A stretch of DNA of 64,000 nucleotides from Basidiobolus meristosporus CBS 931.73 (GCA_002104905.1 MCFE01000207.1:62001-126000); one strand, 5' to 3'. Shown: positions 45,628-57,311, counted from the first letter of the stretch. Numbers and translations: made by a program. Notes: a model not told the origin generated them from the sequence alone.

Positions 45628-46361
45628 AGACTTGCTCTGTTGGATAGTGCCACATTGAGCCATGAGTGCCAAATGATGCTGTCGTGTGCCAGAGAGGTAA
45701 AGTGAGCCTACACTTGGCCAGTGAGTGTGAAACATAGCTCTGCATCTTCATGTAAAGAAGCCCCTGTGTTTCACCCATTGCGCAGGAGAAAATCCATTTT
45801 TTGACCTTTTTTTGTGGATCAATGTAGCTCAGGATGTGTAAGAGCACAGGAGAACTGAAGATATGCATCTGGTACTCAATACTCATGGCACTCTGAATCT
45901 AGCTCCTGTAGCTTGTATCATATCACAAAAATGAATGGCACTATCTTGGTCCACTGCTACTATCTGGCACTATATTTAAATATTAGCCCTAAAGTAAGAT
46001 CTATACAAAGCACTTATAGTGCCTGATAGTACCAGTGGACCAAGATAGTGCCATTCATTTTTGTGACATGATACAAGCTACAGGGGCTAGATTCAGAGTG
46101 CCATAGGTATTGAGTACCAGATGCATATCTTCAATCTGCTTGTGCTCTATCACATCCTGCATAACATTGATCCAAAAAAAAAGGTCAAAAAATGGATTTT
46201 CTCTAGCACAATGGGTGAAACACAGGGGCTGCTTTCCATGAAGATGCAGAGCTATGTTTCACACTCTGTGGCCAGGTAGAGGCTCACTTGGCCTCTCTGG
46301 TACACTATGGCATCATTTTGCACTCATGGCTCAATGTGGCACTATCCAATGGAACAAGTCT
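45628..46361 (+). mobile_element. Foldback palindrome FB5 (734 bp)
   Basis: Ends AGACTTGCTC / GAACAAGTCT. Target duplication ATT (45625-45627 and 46362-46364). It lies within minus-sense ORF-B sequence immediately right of the h/i junction. Confidence 0.92.
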
Positions 46362-48575
46362 ATTATCTGCCCATCCTGTTTCTGGACTATTTCCTAATTT
46401 TCTGGGCCATTGCATCTATTCTATCAGCCACTGCACCTAATTGCTTCATCAATGCTTTGGTATGAGCTGACAACATACTTGCTATTTTGGGTGGTGGTGA
46501 TGTTATGACTGCCACCTTCTGGTCTTCAACTGAAGGTACTGCATTTGCTACACTGTCATCTGCCTGAGCATAACGGTTGGTTTGAGGCTCTGCAGAGGTT
46601 CTCAATTGCCTACTTGACTAAGAGCTTGCCAAGCCCTCATTATTACCTTCAGTGGGCACACTATCCAAAGAGCCTTTTTTGGTTGTAGCCCCACTTGTGG
46701 TACAGAATGTCAAAGCAAGCTGCTGTCCAACTATTCTTCTACTGCTGTTAGTGGTAGGGTTTGCAAACATATGCAATAGATTCAATGGCAATCATCACAA
46801 ACAACTAAGAAATAAGGGCTACCTTGAAGGTATGTATGTCTATGCCTTTGCCTTGGCACATGATGGACTCTCATTAGCAAGTACTCTACTAGCAAATCTT
46901 GCTGGCCACTAATTCCTGTCAACCTGAATATGCTGCCTATCTTGTGGTATCAGAGCAGAAATCTGTTGGCAGTCTTACTGGTGTCTGGGTCTAAATCACT
47001 GTTCAACCTAGATAGCTACCAGTATTCATTGCTGGATGAATCTTGTATGATTTCCAGCAGGATAACAGTTGTCATGTCAAAATGCATATTATTGTCTGCA
47101 TTGGAGATACCCCAGCCATCAGCAAGATGGCCAGCTTCTCTGGGCACAATAGATGGTATTGTTGTCAATTGTGTGAGATCCAGCGGATTTACTCCATAAC
47201 TCACACACATTATTATTACCCAAACACCAACACTATGAACATCATCTTCCTGAATAGAGAATGCATAGAAGTAAGCATGTAATTGCAGTAAAGTTGGCAA
47301 GCTGTAAGCCATTGTTTGCAATATAGAATTTACTGGAAGCATGATATATGCAATATATAGGGTATCTGTGGGAGCAAAAGCTTTCCACTGGGAGCAACTC
47401 ATTAGCTTTTCAACTATATTCCTACACTGATGACCAAGTTGTACATGTAGCATTTCAAGCTGAATGTACCCTTCAAGATACTGGAATATTTGAAAGAATT
47501 GGCAAACTATCACAGAGTATCTGCTGCCCTAAGTACTTCTCACTGGCTCCAATCAGCACTCATATGAGTATACAATAATACAAGTGCAAGGACTGGATGA
47601 ACTGGATATGTGTTTATTTGAATGGTCTTCTGAAGCCATTCCTACTACAGTGCATTGGGAGCATTAGGAGCTATATGTTCACATTTTAGGAATATTTATC
47701 CAGAAGCTGATCTTCAATGCCAACTTGACCCATCTACAGCTTGTATGTAAGGAGTTTGTGACAAGATTTGAGCAGTTACACTACATGCATAAAGCTGAAT
47801 GTGCAAATCTCTGCCACTACTGTAATCATTATCCACTCCATATTGCTTGGTGTGTAGAGAATATTGAGCCTTACTTCACCATTAGGCAGTTTTCTATGGA
47901 GTGGATATGTGGGGAGATAGGAAGACAGGTCAAGTTGCAGGGAGTGCCATATCCCAGTCTCACCAGCAATATTGCCATCAAGTCTGTTATTCATGTGATG
48001 AGTTGGCACATGGAGGACAGCCAGGGAGAGTTGGAAAATACTGAGCACAAATGTGCACTTGGAGATACCTATGTTTTTGGCCTTAAGAAGCTAAGCAGCC
48101 CAAAGCAAGGGTAATTAGTTAAGAAATGCAAAGTTGGGCTGGGTGCTACAAGTAGCTTGTTGCTATTAGGACACCTTTACCAAAGTATGCTGGGTTTCTG
48201 TTGGTCACAAGCCAGCTCCTGCACCATTTATTACAGAAATTACATAAACAAAAGCCCAAATGCACCTATAAGAGGCACCAGATTGCAGTAGGGAGAGGGA
48301 ATGTTTTGGTTAAATACCAAGAAGTTTGTTGCAGAAACTCAAGATGCATTCATGGTTAATGTAGGGGCAACCAGGCATATTTTTGCAATATATATATATA
48401 TGTTACCAGTAACACAAAGTACATGGCAACATTGCAAGTATCACTCTAAAGGCCATAAAGTTGAGGTTACAGAAGTGTGTCAATTGGAGCAGGTGTGTGT
48501 ATGTAGAGGTTGGTAAGCAGGAGGCCATAGTTTTTTGCTCCAAACTTTATGTGGAATACTGAAGGTAGTAGTGTA
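46362..48575 (+). mobile_element. CACTA-i: ORF-B N-terminus (minus) fused to Tnp2 body (plus)
   Basis: Positions 46750-46387 read minus as ORF-B (SVANAVPSVEDQKVAVIT, then AHTKALMKQLGAVADRIDAMAQ). At ~46758 it jumps to Tnp2 plus sequence (compare 30318), deleting the ORF-B start, spacer and Tnp2 N-terminus. Tnp2 parts include a GDT region (~47100), HTHYYYPNTNT (~47205) and 47725-48114, with HIAWCVENIEPYFTIRQFSMEWICGEIG and SWHMEDSQGELENTEHKC. Frames are broken. Confidence 0.68.
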
Positions 48576-50280
48576 ACATACCTTAAAGCACTTCATTCAC
48601 CTCTGCAAAATTTGTGGGATAGAGTAAGAGACTACTGTGCCAAGCTCCTCACAGCAAAATGGTGTAGCAGAATGTGCAAATAGATGAGTAATTAATATGG
48701 TAAGATCTATGATGTGTGATCAAAAATACTCAAATGATTGTTGGGCAGAATCTGTTGTACAGCAGCATATCTTTAGAGTTGGAGTTGAGGCAGAATACTT
48801 TGTGATTCTACTTTGCTTGTTGCATGAAGTGGATACTCCCTAATTGCAGAGTACCTTAGAATAACTGGTTCCATAACATGTGCCAGAAACTGCCTGGAAA
48901 TCAATTAAATATTAGACAAAAGGTGTATGATACCTATTTTGGGTTATTGGAATGAGAGTACAACATAAATACTATATGTGGATAATCTTATTATAGCTGC
49001 TAATAACCAATAAACCTTGGTAGAGATTAAATCCAGCTTATCCAAGGAGTTCAAGATGTCCAACATAGGAGAATTCAGTTACTACTTAAGAATAAAGCAC
49101 TCCACTGACAGAAGAATTCAGACTCTCAACCTAAGCCAGTCTAAGTATACTCAAGATATATATTCAAGAAGTACCAAGTTTAATACTGGAAACTGGCATC
49201 TAACTCAATGGAAGTAAACCTTAACTTGGTCAAAACCCAACCATATCAAGAGATGATGGTGCCAGCTGAAAGCCCAGCATTTCCTTACCAACCTATGGTT
49301 GGCAGTCAGATTTATATCATGCCTGAAACATACCCAGGTATCTAATATTTAGTGGGAGTTGTTAGCCAGCATAATCAGAACTATAGATTTAGTCACATTG
49401 TAGCAGTTAAGCAGATTTTTAGATACCTAGAAGGACCTGCTGCTATCTGTTTAGGGTACTCCCTTAAGGATTCAGAGCTGGATCTTGTGAGGTATTCTGA
49501 TGCTGATTGGAACACACTTACAAGGTAGAAGATGAATCCCAGGATACACCTTTCTTTTCCTCAAAGAAGTGATTTCATGCAATTCAAGAAAGCATCCAAT
49601 TGTAGCACTTCCATCACAGCGGCAAGGTTTATGGCAGCCTGTGAAGCTACAAGTGAAACATTGAGTCTAAGAAAGCTCTCTAACAACTTAGGCTGATGTC
49701 AAAAAGTGTCTATCACCTATTTACATAATAATACAGGATGTATATAATATGTAGAAGTCCAACTTTTCATGCTAGAACTAATTACATAGTGTTAACATCT
49801 TTTCATACATGAAGCCACAGTGAGTCACTGAGTTAACTGGATTTACTGTCCCACAGAAGCAAAGACTGCGGATATATTTACAAATCTATTAGCCCAAGAC
49901 AAATTTGAGTATTTTTATTGTAATTAGGACTGGTCTGTAGGGGCATTTAGTGTCATGGGAGTGTTACAACAATTGAATTTACTTAGAATATTATTACCAA
50001 AATAGCAGGTACCCAGAACATGAAAACTCTCAAGGTTGCCCAAACAGCACCAAGCTTTGTTCACATGCTTTTGGGATCTTGCTAAGCATATTCTTAGAGT
50101 TTACAATGCAAGACTGTGTAAAAGTATAAATACTACTGTTACAGACAAGAAATCATTAAGTGAAAACACATACTCTACTTGCTCTCCCAATCACTTCCAA
50201 TATCTTCTAGACTCTTATAAAAGCTTCAAGCCTTCTGATCATGCACCACTGGGATTGCTGTGCATCAACATTTAACAATT
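48576..50280 (+). mobile_element. Copia-3 remnant (integrase, RT, RNase H, 3' LTR)
   Basis: Plus strand: integrase traces (HLCKICG and SQQNGVAECAN, 48590-48690), reverse transcriptase (49017-49217, VEIKSSLSKEFKMSNIGEFSYYL), RNase H traces (49590-49680), and an LTR beginning TGTTACAACAATTG near 49962 that fades by ~50240. The gag and protease are missing. It lies tail to tail with Copia-2. Confidence 0.7.
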
Positions 50281-50911
50281 TGACTAATTTTACTACACTA
50301 TAAAGTCTAGTGCCCTAACTGATTTCCCCTAACCCAAACATAACTAATCCTGGTTATGGTTTATTTTATTGCACCTCTGAATATACTTTTGGCTGTCACA
50401 CTATTTACACTTCTACATGGTCTTAGCATAACAAACATGTAGAATAGGCTTAGAAAGATCCCACAAACATGTGTACAAAGCTTGGGGCTGTTAGGGCAAC
50501 TTTGGGAGTTCTCACATTGTGGGTACTTGATGTACTTGGTGATAGTTTTTCAAGTGGATCCTAAGAAGGAAACAAGTCAGAGTTCTCTAAGATTTGTAGG
50601 TATTAATATAAGCGACTAAGCTGGGTGAATATATTGGTGAAAATAAAAACCTTTACAACACCCCCACTCAACTCAATGCTCATACTGACTAGTCAAATTT
50701 AGACTTAAGATATTCAAATTTGTCTCTAGTTAGTGGTTTGATATATATATATATGCAATCATTTCATCTGTAGGCAAGTAAACTAAGTTAACTTGGTTAC
50801 ACTTGGTAGCTTCACATATGAAGTTATGTCTAATATCTATATGCCTAGTTCTAGCATGAGAAGTTGGACTTTGATCTAATTGTTTACATCCTTAATTAGT
50901 TTGCAATAGAG

Positions 50912-52871
50912 TCATAGGCATTTTTGATATAATCCTGAGTCTTGAAGATGCTTCCTGAACCACATTGCTTCTTTAGTAGCTTTACAGGCTGCCATGTACT
51001 CAGCCTCTATGGTGGAAAGTGCTACAGGGGGCTGCTTTCTTGAATTGCATAAAGTTGCGCTAGCTGGCTTATAGTAGATACTACAGACAGCAGTACTTAT
51101 TTGAAAACTCAAAGATTTCAAGCAGGAATCTCTCACTTAAATCCAGACTCTTGGTGATGGTATGAGACCAAATAGAGGCTTTTCAAGCTTGCAAGCCAAA
51201 TGGGGATTGTTTTGGTAAACAGACCCATCAGGCTGCTACAGGTCCATGTCCTCATTAATATCCCTGTTCAAAGATGCAGTTATACATCCATTTGATGTAT
51301 AGTAACTTATATTTGTCTGCAAAAGCCAATAATATTCTGATGGAATTAAGCTTGGCAACTGGTGTAAAGGTTGCAGTATAGACAAGTTCTTTTGTTTGAG
51401 AGTATACTTTGGCCACAGGTCTGGCTTTGTATCTTATATTTACACCATAAGCCTTGTAATTTGTCTTGAAGACACATCTGCATGCAAATGATTTCAAGTT
51501 GACCAGCAATTTGACCAAGTTCCATGTCTGATTTCCATCAGTGCCTGATACTCCTCAGTCATTGTAGATCTCTGAGCTTTGCCTGAGGGCTATTTAGTTA
51601 CAGTTTTACAGCCTGGGGCTCATTAATATGGAATGATTAGGTATAGGCTAACTTTGTACCCACATATATATATTAATATGAGCAATTTCTGATCTGGTTC
51701 AATCTTTTGGTTTGTAACTACAGAATGATTACATCTGAGATATTCTGGGGCACTAATTCAGGATGAGCCATGGTTGTAGAGTCCTTGGAAGTGAGAAAAT
51801 GGCACTGTTTTGCTCTGATTCAATCCTGACTATTGGTGGAATTTGTTGTAAGAGTCTTGGAGATATTGGAAGTGATTTGGGAGGACAAGTAGATTATGTG
51901 GTTTTCACTCAATGATTTATTGAATGTAAAGTAGTATTTATACTTTTACCTGGTCTTGGCATTACATACACGTAGAATAGGTTAAAGAAGGTCCCAAGAA
52001 CATGTGTGCAAAATTTGGGTCTGTTTGGACAACTTTGAGAATTTTCATGTTCTGGGCACCCGGTATTTTGGTGAAATATTCCAAGTAAATCCCAACAAGG
52101 AATTTGGTCAGTATTCTCTAGGATTTGAGGGTAATGATCTAAGTGACTAAGTTAGGTGAATATTTAGGTGGAATTATGAATTTTTACAACAGACTTAAGA
52201 TCATATTTTTGTCATTATCTGATATCATTGTATGTAAAGAATCGGGATTTACATCAAACAACAGATCCCTGAGCTTGACCAGATTTTTTGCTTTGATACT
52301 ACAGAGTCTATAGGCCTTACTATCATTGCAGTAGCCCAAAAATATCCATTTTGCATTTTGGGGCACAAATTTTGACTGATTTCTAGGCAGTTGCTTGGCA
52401 TATGCTCTACAACCAAGAATTCTCAGGGGTTCAGCCATTGGTTGGTATGCATACCATGCCTCATTTACAATAAAATCCCAATGTGTTCTTCAGTAACTTC
52501 TATTTCTGAGATATATATTTGTAGCAACTAATTACACCCAAAAATCCTGGGTTAATTTTCAATTATCAATTATAGATCTTACCACATTAATCATTGATTT
52601 GTTTGCCTGTTCTGATACCCCATTTTGCTGTGGGGGTATAGTGGTCTCTTTCTTTATACCATAAATACACAGAAGTGGATGAAGAGTCTTGAGGTATATT
52701 CTTCACCATTGTCAGAGCATATTTTATAATTTTTTCATCAGTTTCTCTCTCCACCAGGGCTCTGAGCTCCCTAAACTTAGACAGGGGCTCTTCCTTTCCT
52801 TCCATGAAATAGACCCATATATATCTTGAATCATCATCCATAAAAGTGATCAAATATGTTGTCCCATACAA
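50912..52871 (-). pseudogene. Copia-2 integrase, reverse transcriptase and RNase H remains
   Basis: Integrase reads TYLITFMDDDSRYIWVYFMEGKEEPL (52871 on) and, after frameshifts, RILGCRAYAKQLPRNQSKF (52438-52184). Reverse transcriptase pieces read FKTNYKAYGVNIRYKARPVAKVYSQTK (51518-51255). RNase H reads VALSTIEAEYMAACKATKEAMWFRK (51136-50912). The catalytic reverse transcriptase centre (YVDD region) is deleted between 51255 and 51136. Confidence 0.8.
51844..52191 (-). repeat. Solo copia LTR in Copia-2 (348 bp)
   Basis: TGTTGTAAGAG to TTTTTACAACA, with flanking GAATT and GACTT (a 5-bp target duplication with one mismatch). Copia-1 shows the uninterrupted target near 1585. Same orientation as the host copia. 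Confidence 0.88.
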
Positions 52872-53320
52872 GGCTAAATTTGCATATGTCTATGCAGTTA
52901 TGAGTGAATTAGATCTAATTTTTCTTAGTTTTGATTAACCCAGAGCTCTTGAATGATAGTCTGGCTTGATTCCCATATTTGCAGGCATCACAGTGCCCCG
53001 AGTTTGCTGGGGGATCAACTTTTACTCTGGAAATTAGCTGATCATTTAGTGCAAATAAACAAATAGATGTGACCAAGTCTCCTATGCCAAAGAATGGGTG
53101 TATCTTTATTTAAGTTACTTATATTGGCTTCCAAGTATCCTTGAATATAGGTCAACTTTTATAGATTCTGATCTCTGATACCCAAAGCAATAAGGAAACC
53201 ATTTTGATTAGTGACCTAGCATCTAGAATTGTCAAAACTGAAACTGAGTGTGTAACTTCATTCACTGCCTTTGGGGTTTGCCTGGATAGTTGCTTCTCCT
53301 ACTGCATCAACTGTTCTATA

Positions 53321-53667
53321 TGTTGTAATTATTAAGTAGGCACCTAAACATTCATGCTAACTTAGTCACATAGATCTTACTCTGTAATTAGCATTCTGAC
53401 CTGACCAAACTTCTTGTAGGGATTTACTTGGAATATTTTCACCAAATAATCTGGTACCCAGGTTATGATCTTTTTCAAAGATGTCCAAAAGCTCCCAAAC
53501 TTTACACATATTTTTGTGACCTTCATTAACAAGCTCTACATGCTTGTTTGCTCTACTTTATTAAAAGTAAGAATACTATACTTTTGATCTATCAGTCTAC
53601 AAGTGAGTAACATGTGTATCCTCTAGCTCTCCACATCACTTTCAATACTCCTGAGAATTTTGCAGCA
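53321..53667 (+). repeat. Solo copia LTR in Copia-2, opposite orientation (347 bp)
   Basis: TGTTGTAATTATT to TTTTGCAGCA, flanked by CTATA and CTATC. Copia-1 has the empty target (TTCTATTGTCACC, near 3615). It is a diverged member of the same LTR family, inserted in reverse. Confidence 0.82.
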
Positions 53668-54228
53668 CTATCATCACTCATGAAAACCATCTTAATTGGA
53701 ATTCCTGATATTAGGTAAAAAGCTCTTTTTGGTGTGGGAGGTGTTGAGATGCTCCAGAGTCAATACACCACATCTGAGAATCCTTGTTGGTGGTCACAAT
53801 CAGTTGAGATATGAATAGTTTATCTTCAGGTGATGCAGCATTTCTCTATTGATACTTCTTTCACTAATTATCACTCTTTTTGAGGTGCCAGTGTGATGTG
53901 TGTCTTTTTCTTTGGCAGTAGTTGCAAAACAGGCAGCTGCTGCCTTCAAAGTGTATTGGGTACCTCCCTTACTGGTTATTATTGCTTATTATAGCATTGT
54001 CTTCTTCCTTCTTATTGGCACCTGATTTTCATAATTCTTCATCCAGGAGCATTCCATATACGCAATTTAAGGTCAAACCTTCAGTTCTGGACTCTAGGGC
54101 TGATACAAGACCTTAAAGCTTGTCTGTCAGGCTATTCAGGATGGTTACTATCACATCCTCATCAGTAGTTGGTACACCCACAGATTCCATCTCATCCACC
54201 AGCATGGTCATTCTGTTAATAAGATTTT

Positions 54229-54598
54229 TCATTTCTTCTCCTGGCTGCATCTTTGTAGTAAAGAATATTGTCTATGATACATTTTCTTAGCAGCTGAACA
54301 TGACTGGTAGGTGTCTTCTAATGTCTTCCAAGCATTCTTTGTCACTTTTGCTCTTGGGCATTGAATTAGCCATTTGTCTTTAACATTAAGGCAAATGCAG
54401 TTAAGAGCACTTTGTTCTTTCATTTGATACTTTTGGGCTTCCTCTCTCACATTTTTGAGTGGGCATTCTTTTCCCATGATAATATTCCAAATGCCTCTTT
54501 CTTATAGCAGCATCTTCATCTTCACCTTCCACACTTGGCAGTTAGACCCATCCAACTTTTCAGCAAAGGGAAAAATTCCAGTAATATTAGTAGTAGAC
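54229..54598 (-). pseudogene. Copia-2 gag remnant
   Basis: A start at 54598 (MSTTNITGIFPFAEKLDGSNCQVWKVKMKMLL) parallels Copia-1 at 4544. The frame breaks near 54500 and resumes as KECPLKNVREEAQKYQMKEQSALNCICLNVKDKW (54477 on). Confidence 0.75.
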
Positions 54599-54631
54599 AT
54601 TGCAGAGAGTGACAGCTTGGGGTTCATAACC

Positions 54632-54963
54632 TGTTGTAAGAGTCTTGAAGATATTGGAAGTGATTGGGAGGACAAATAGATTATGTGGTTTTCACTTGTT
54701 GATTTATTGAATGTAAAAGTAGTATTTATACTTTTACATGGCCTTGGCTTAGCAAACATGTAGAATAGGTTAAGGAAGGTCCCAAGAGCATGTGTGCAAG
54801 GTTGGGGGCCATTTGGACAACTTATCTAATTCTCATGTACTGGGTAAATATTTTAAGTAAATCCCAACAAGGAATTTGGTCAGTATTCTCTAGGATTTGA
54901 AGGTAATGACCTGAGTGACTAAGTTAGGTGAATATTCAGGTGGAATTCCAAATTTTTGCAACA
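54632..54963 (-). repeat. Copia-2 5' LTR
   Basis: 332 bp, TGTTGTAAGAGTC to TTTTGCAACA, next to a primer site like that of Copia-1 (GGTTATGAACCCC on the minus strand). Confidence 0.85.
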
Positions 54964-54984
54964 TATATAGGTGCAATCACAAAA

Positions 54985-55265
54985 TTTACAACACAAATCT
55001 TTGAGTATTTTGAGCAAATTTCTTATTGGGATATACTTGGGGCATTTCACCAAAAATATCAGGTATTCATGACATGAAAAACTTATAGGTTGTCCACAGA
55101 CCCCCCCAAAAAAAATTTGTGTACTTGTTCTTGGGACCTTCCCAAGTGTATTCTAGGTGTGTGCATTTGCAAATCCATGTAAAAGTGTAAATACCATTAT
55201 AACATTCAATCAATCATTAAGTGAAAACCATATAATCTACTTGCTCTCCCAAGCTCTTACAGCAA
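54985..55265 (+). repeat. Copia LTR fragment at the edge of the repeat block
   Basis: Reverse-oriented relative to the Copia-2 LTR. It includes CATTAAGTGAAAACC and TCTACTTGCTCTCCCAA, matching 50150-50195. It is the last recognisable repeat before host genes. Confidence 0.65.
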
Positions 55266-55586
55266 TATATAGGCCCTTGCAAACACTTTTCTAAGGCAAA
55301 CTATGAAGTTGAGCAACTAGTCTACCAAGTAGTGGGATACCATTGCAGGGCAACATTGAGAAGGCAAGCAAAATGGCCAAGAGAAATTGCATTGAGAAGT
55401 TTCCAATCAAGATGCACAAGCACCACTCGAGTTGTCAAGAGAGGAAAGGTCACTTCAAGGGGATCTTAAATTGGTAGAATGATTTATTCAAAGAAGGGTT
55501 GGAAATAATTAAGGGAAAGGGGTGGTTATTAATACATATTAAAATCAATCCTAGCAATGATGAAACAAGATTCGAAGCCTGCTTGC
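55266..55586. other. Transition from repeat block to host genes
   Basis: No repeat match and no convincing gene. CpG sites reappear near 55420 and 55570. It probably holds the 3' untranslated region of the adjacent minus-strand gene. Confidence 0.5.
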
Positions 55587-56827
55587 CTACTCTTCCTAAT
55601 TAATAAGGATGAAGCCAAATATTAGCGAATGTGATGTTGATCTCCACACGATCGGCCCTACCTCAATGACAAACGTTTCACTGTCGTTCACCCCTAAATA
55701 TGGCGACGGGGAATCTTCCATCTTCTTGTATTGACCATAGAGGCTGTCATAGGAAAGGTTCCAGAGTGAGTACTTTCTACCGTAAAGCACCAAGGCTAGC
55801 GAGCCTAATACACACACTCCAACGACGACCAACGCTAGGATGGTGGCGTAGAGTGAGGTGGAAAAGGAATATGCGGGGTCTAATCCATCTACTGGCGGGC
55901 GAGTAAGATCGCTAAGGATCCCACTACTGCCCTGTCGGTATTTCAAGCCAAATGACATCTCTGGTGCTGTACTTTGAGGTAACTCTGATGTGCTATAAGG
56001 AGAAGGTGAGGAAGAGTCGTTCGTGGTTTCCGCTGGATAGGTGGACGAGGTCGTGGTGGAAAGACTGACGGCCTCTTCAGAATTCGGCTCTGGCGTAGCG
56101 GTAGGGTTTTCGGTAGAGGTAGGTTCAGCTAAGGAAAGATTTGCCTCAGCCGTGGATGTGGTTGCAGGTAATGGGCGCGTATTGAGCGGCATGGTGGCAT
56201 TTGTATCTATTTGCAGTCCGTTTGGATAGCAATCGGCAGTTGACCGGAAGTAGGTTGCGTTGATGTTCTCGTCAATCACGTTGATGTCAGTAAACGGTTG
56301 AGAGTCGTTGCATACTGAGACTGCACGCTGCCTACGAGGGAATATTAATCGTGAGCACTTCCACGGATGCATCCTCTGAGGACTTTACCGAACTTCCCGA
56401 CAGACAGCGTGAATGTTGAACGTTTCAGGATCGCAGTAATCGTAGTTCATGAAACAGAGCGCCTTCCGAATGGCCAAAAAGCACTCGGCACCAGCACTTT
56501 CATATCCCTCTCTGCTCATTTTATCTAGAGAAGCTGGATTGAAACGAAGTGTGAGTAATGGCATAGTTGCTCATCCACAAGGAGGTGGGAATACTTTTGA
56601 TCTGGGCGTCTGTGACCTCCACATCCTGAATCGTGGTGGCATAGTTCACCTCGGGACATAATTTAGAGGGAATGATTAGGGGTTGGCAGTGCTCGGCTTT
56701 TGGGCCAGCTGGATAAATGAGCTGAGTAAGTGGTTCAGGACGAGCAGGGAAAACAATAGTTACCCGTAGCGAGTCTAATAAATATTGCCAAAGTAAGAAA
56801 TAACCTTGGGCTCGTTAGGGAATGCAT
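55587..56827 (-). CDS. Secreted/single-pass membrane protein with Frizzled-like cysteine-rich region
   Basis: Five exons: 56764-56827, 56595-56708, 56389-56524, 55662-56331 and 55587-55595, giving 330 aa; frames agree at each junction. If the last intron (55596-55661) is retained, the frame ends at 55596 instead. Residues 1-21 look like a signal peptide (LFLTLAIFIRLATA). A cysteine-rich region to about residue 125 follows: CQPL, KLC, AECFLAIRKALC, DYC, VC and DC. Cysteine order and CxPL opening resemble Frizzled-type domains, as in the fungal Mid1 channel regulator. Next are a Ser/Thr/Pro-rich, probably glycosylated linker (~residues 135-235), one membrane helix (ATILALVVVGVCVLGSLALVLYG) and a short tail with YDSLYGQYKKMED. 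Function unknown; the Frizzled link is by eye. It may be a wall or stress sensor. Confidence 0.6.
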
Positions 56828-57311
56828 TCTACGCTGAATATCAAGGATATTCAGCAGTAAAGAACATGAGTTTCAACAAATACTTCATGTGGGAGCTAAT
56901 TAAGTGGCCTATGCCATATTCAGGTGCGCTCATGTGACAGACATGTATATAATTAGTGTGAGATTCCGATTTCGAGTATTTTTGGTACTTTGGCCTAATT
57001 CACTCGATAATAGGAGTATTGAACTATTATCATATGCGCATTGATCTACCGATGATGCTTGCTGTTGGTCGATTGTATTCGGTTGCTCCAGCTATGTGCT
57101 TATTGATGGTCAATTATATTCCTTTGGTTGTGCAGCAAGCACCTCTCTTTTCTGCCGAAGGAGAAAAATGTGGAGCGATGCCATAACTCTTTCCTCTTAG
57201 TAACCTAGCCAGAAATACCGGGCTTGTTTGGACTTGCTGTCCAGCTCCAACCTTTTAACCTCACAAACCCTCTAACCGGAAGCATAACTTGGACAATCCG
57301 AAATTCGAGTT
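56828..57311. promoter_or_regulatory. Divergent intergenic region of the membrane-protein and protease genes
   Basis: 484 bp between two outward-facing starts. TGTATATAATTAG near 56944 is TATA-like. No other motif can be supported. Confidence 0.35.

Larger units (their letters stand above)
50310..54963 (-). mobile_element. Copia-2, decayed copia element with two nested solo LTRs
   Basis: Minus order: 5' LTR (54963-54632), gag (from about 54598), zinc region (~53930), protease/pre-integrase (~53750-52970), integrase (52871-52184), reverse transcriptase (51518-51255), RNase H (51136-50912), purine tract (GAGTGGGGG, ~50670) and 3' LTR (ending 50660; far end blurred near 50310). It has the same family and layout as Copia-1 but many more frameshifts. 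Solo LTRs interrupt it at 51844-52191 and 53321-53667. Confidence 0.82.

Noticed and set aside
22599-46361. Five evenly sized repeats as a CRISPR-like or tandem array
   Set aside because: The units are 734-bp palindromes kilobases apart with their own target duplications, and the genome is eukaryotic.
1-55300. Classical RIP as the cause of decay
   Set aside because: The striking loss is of CpG, and Gypsy-1a keeps long open frames; heavy RIP would have filled it with stop codons. CpG methylation decay fits better, though dinucleotide counts were not computed.
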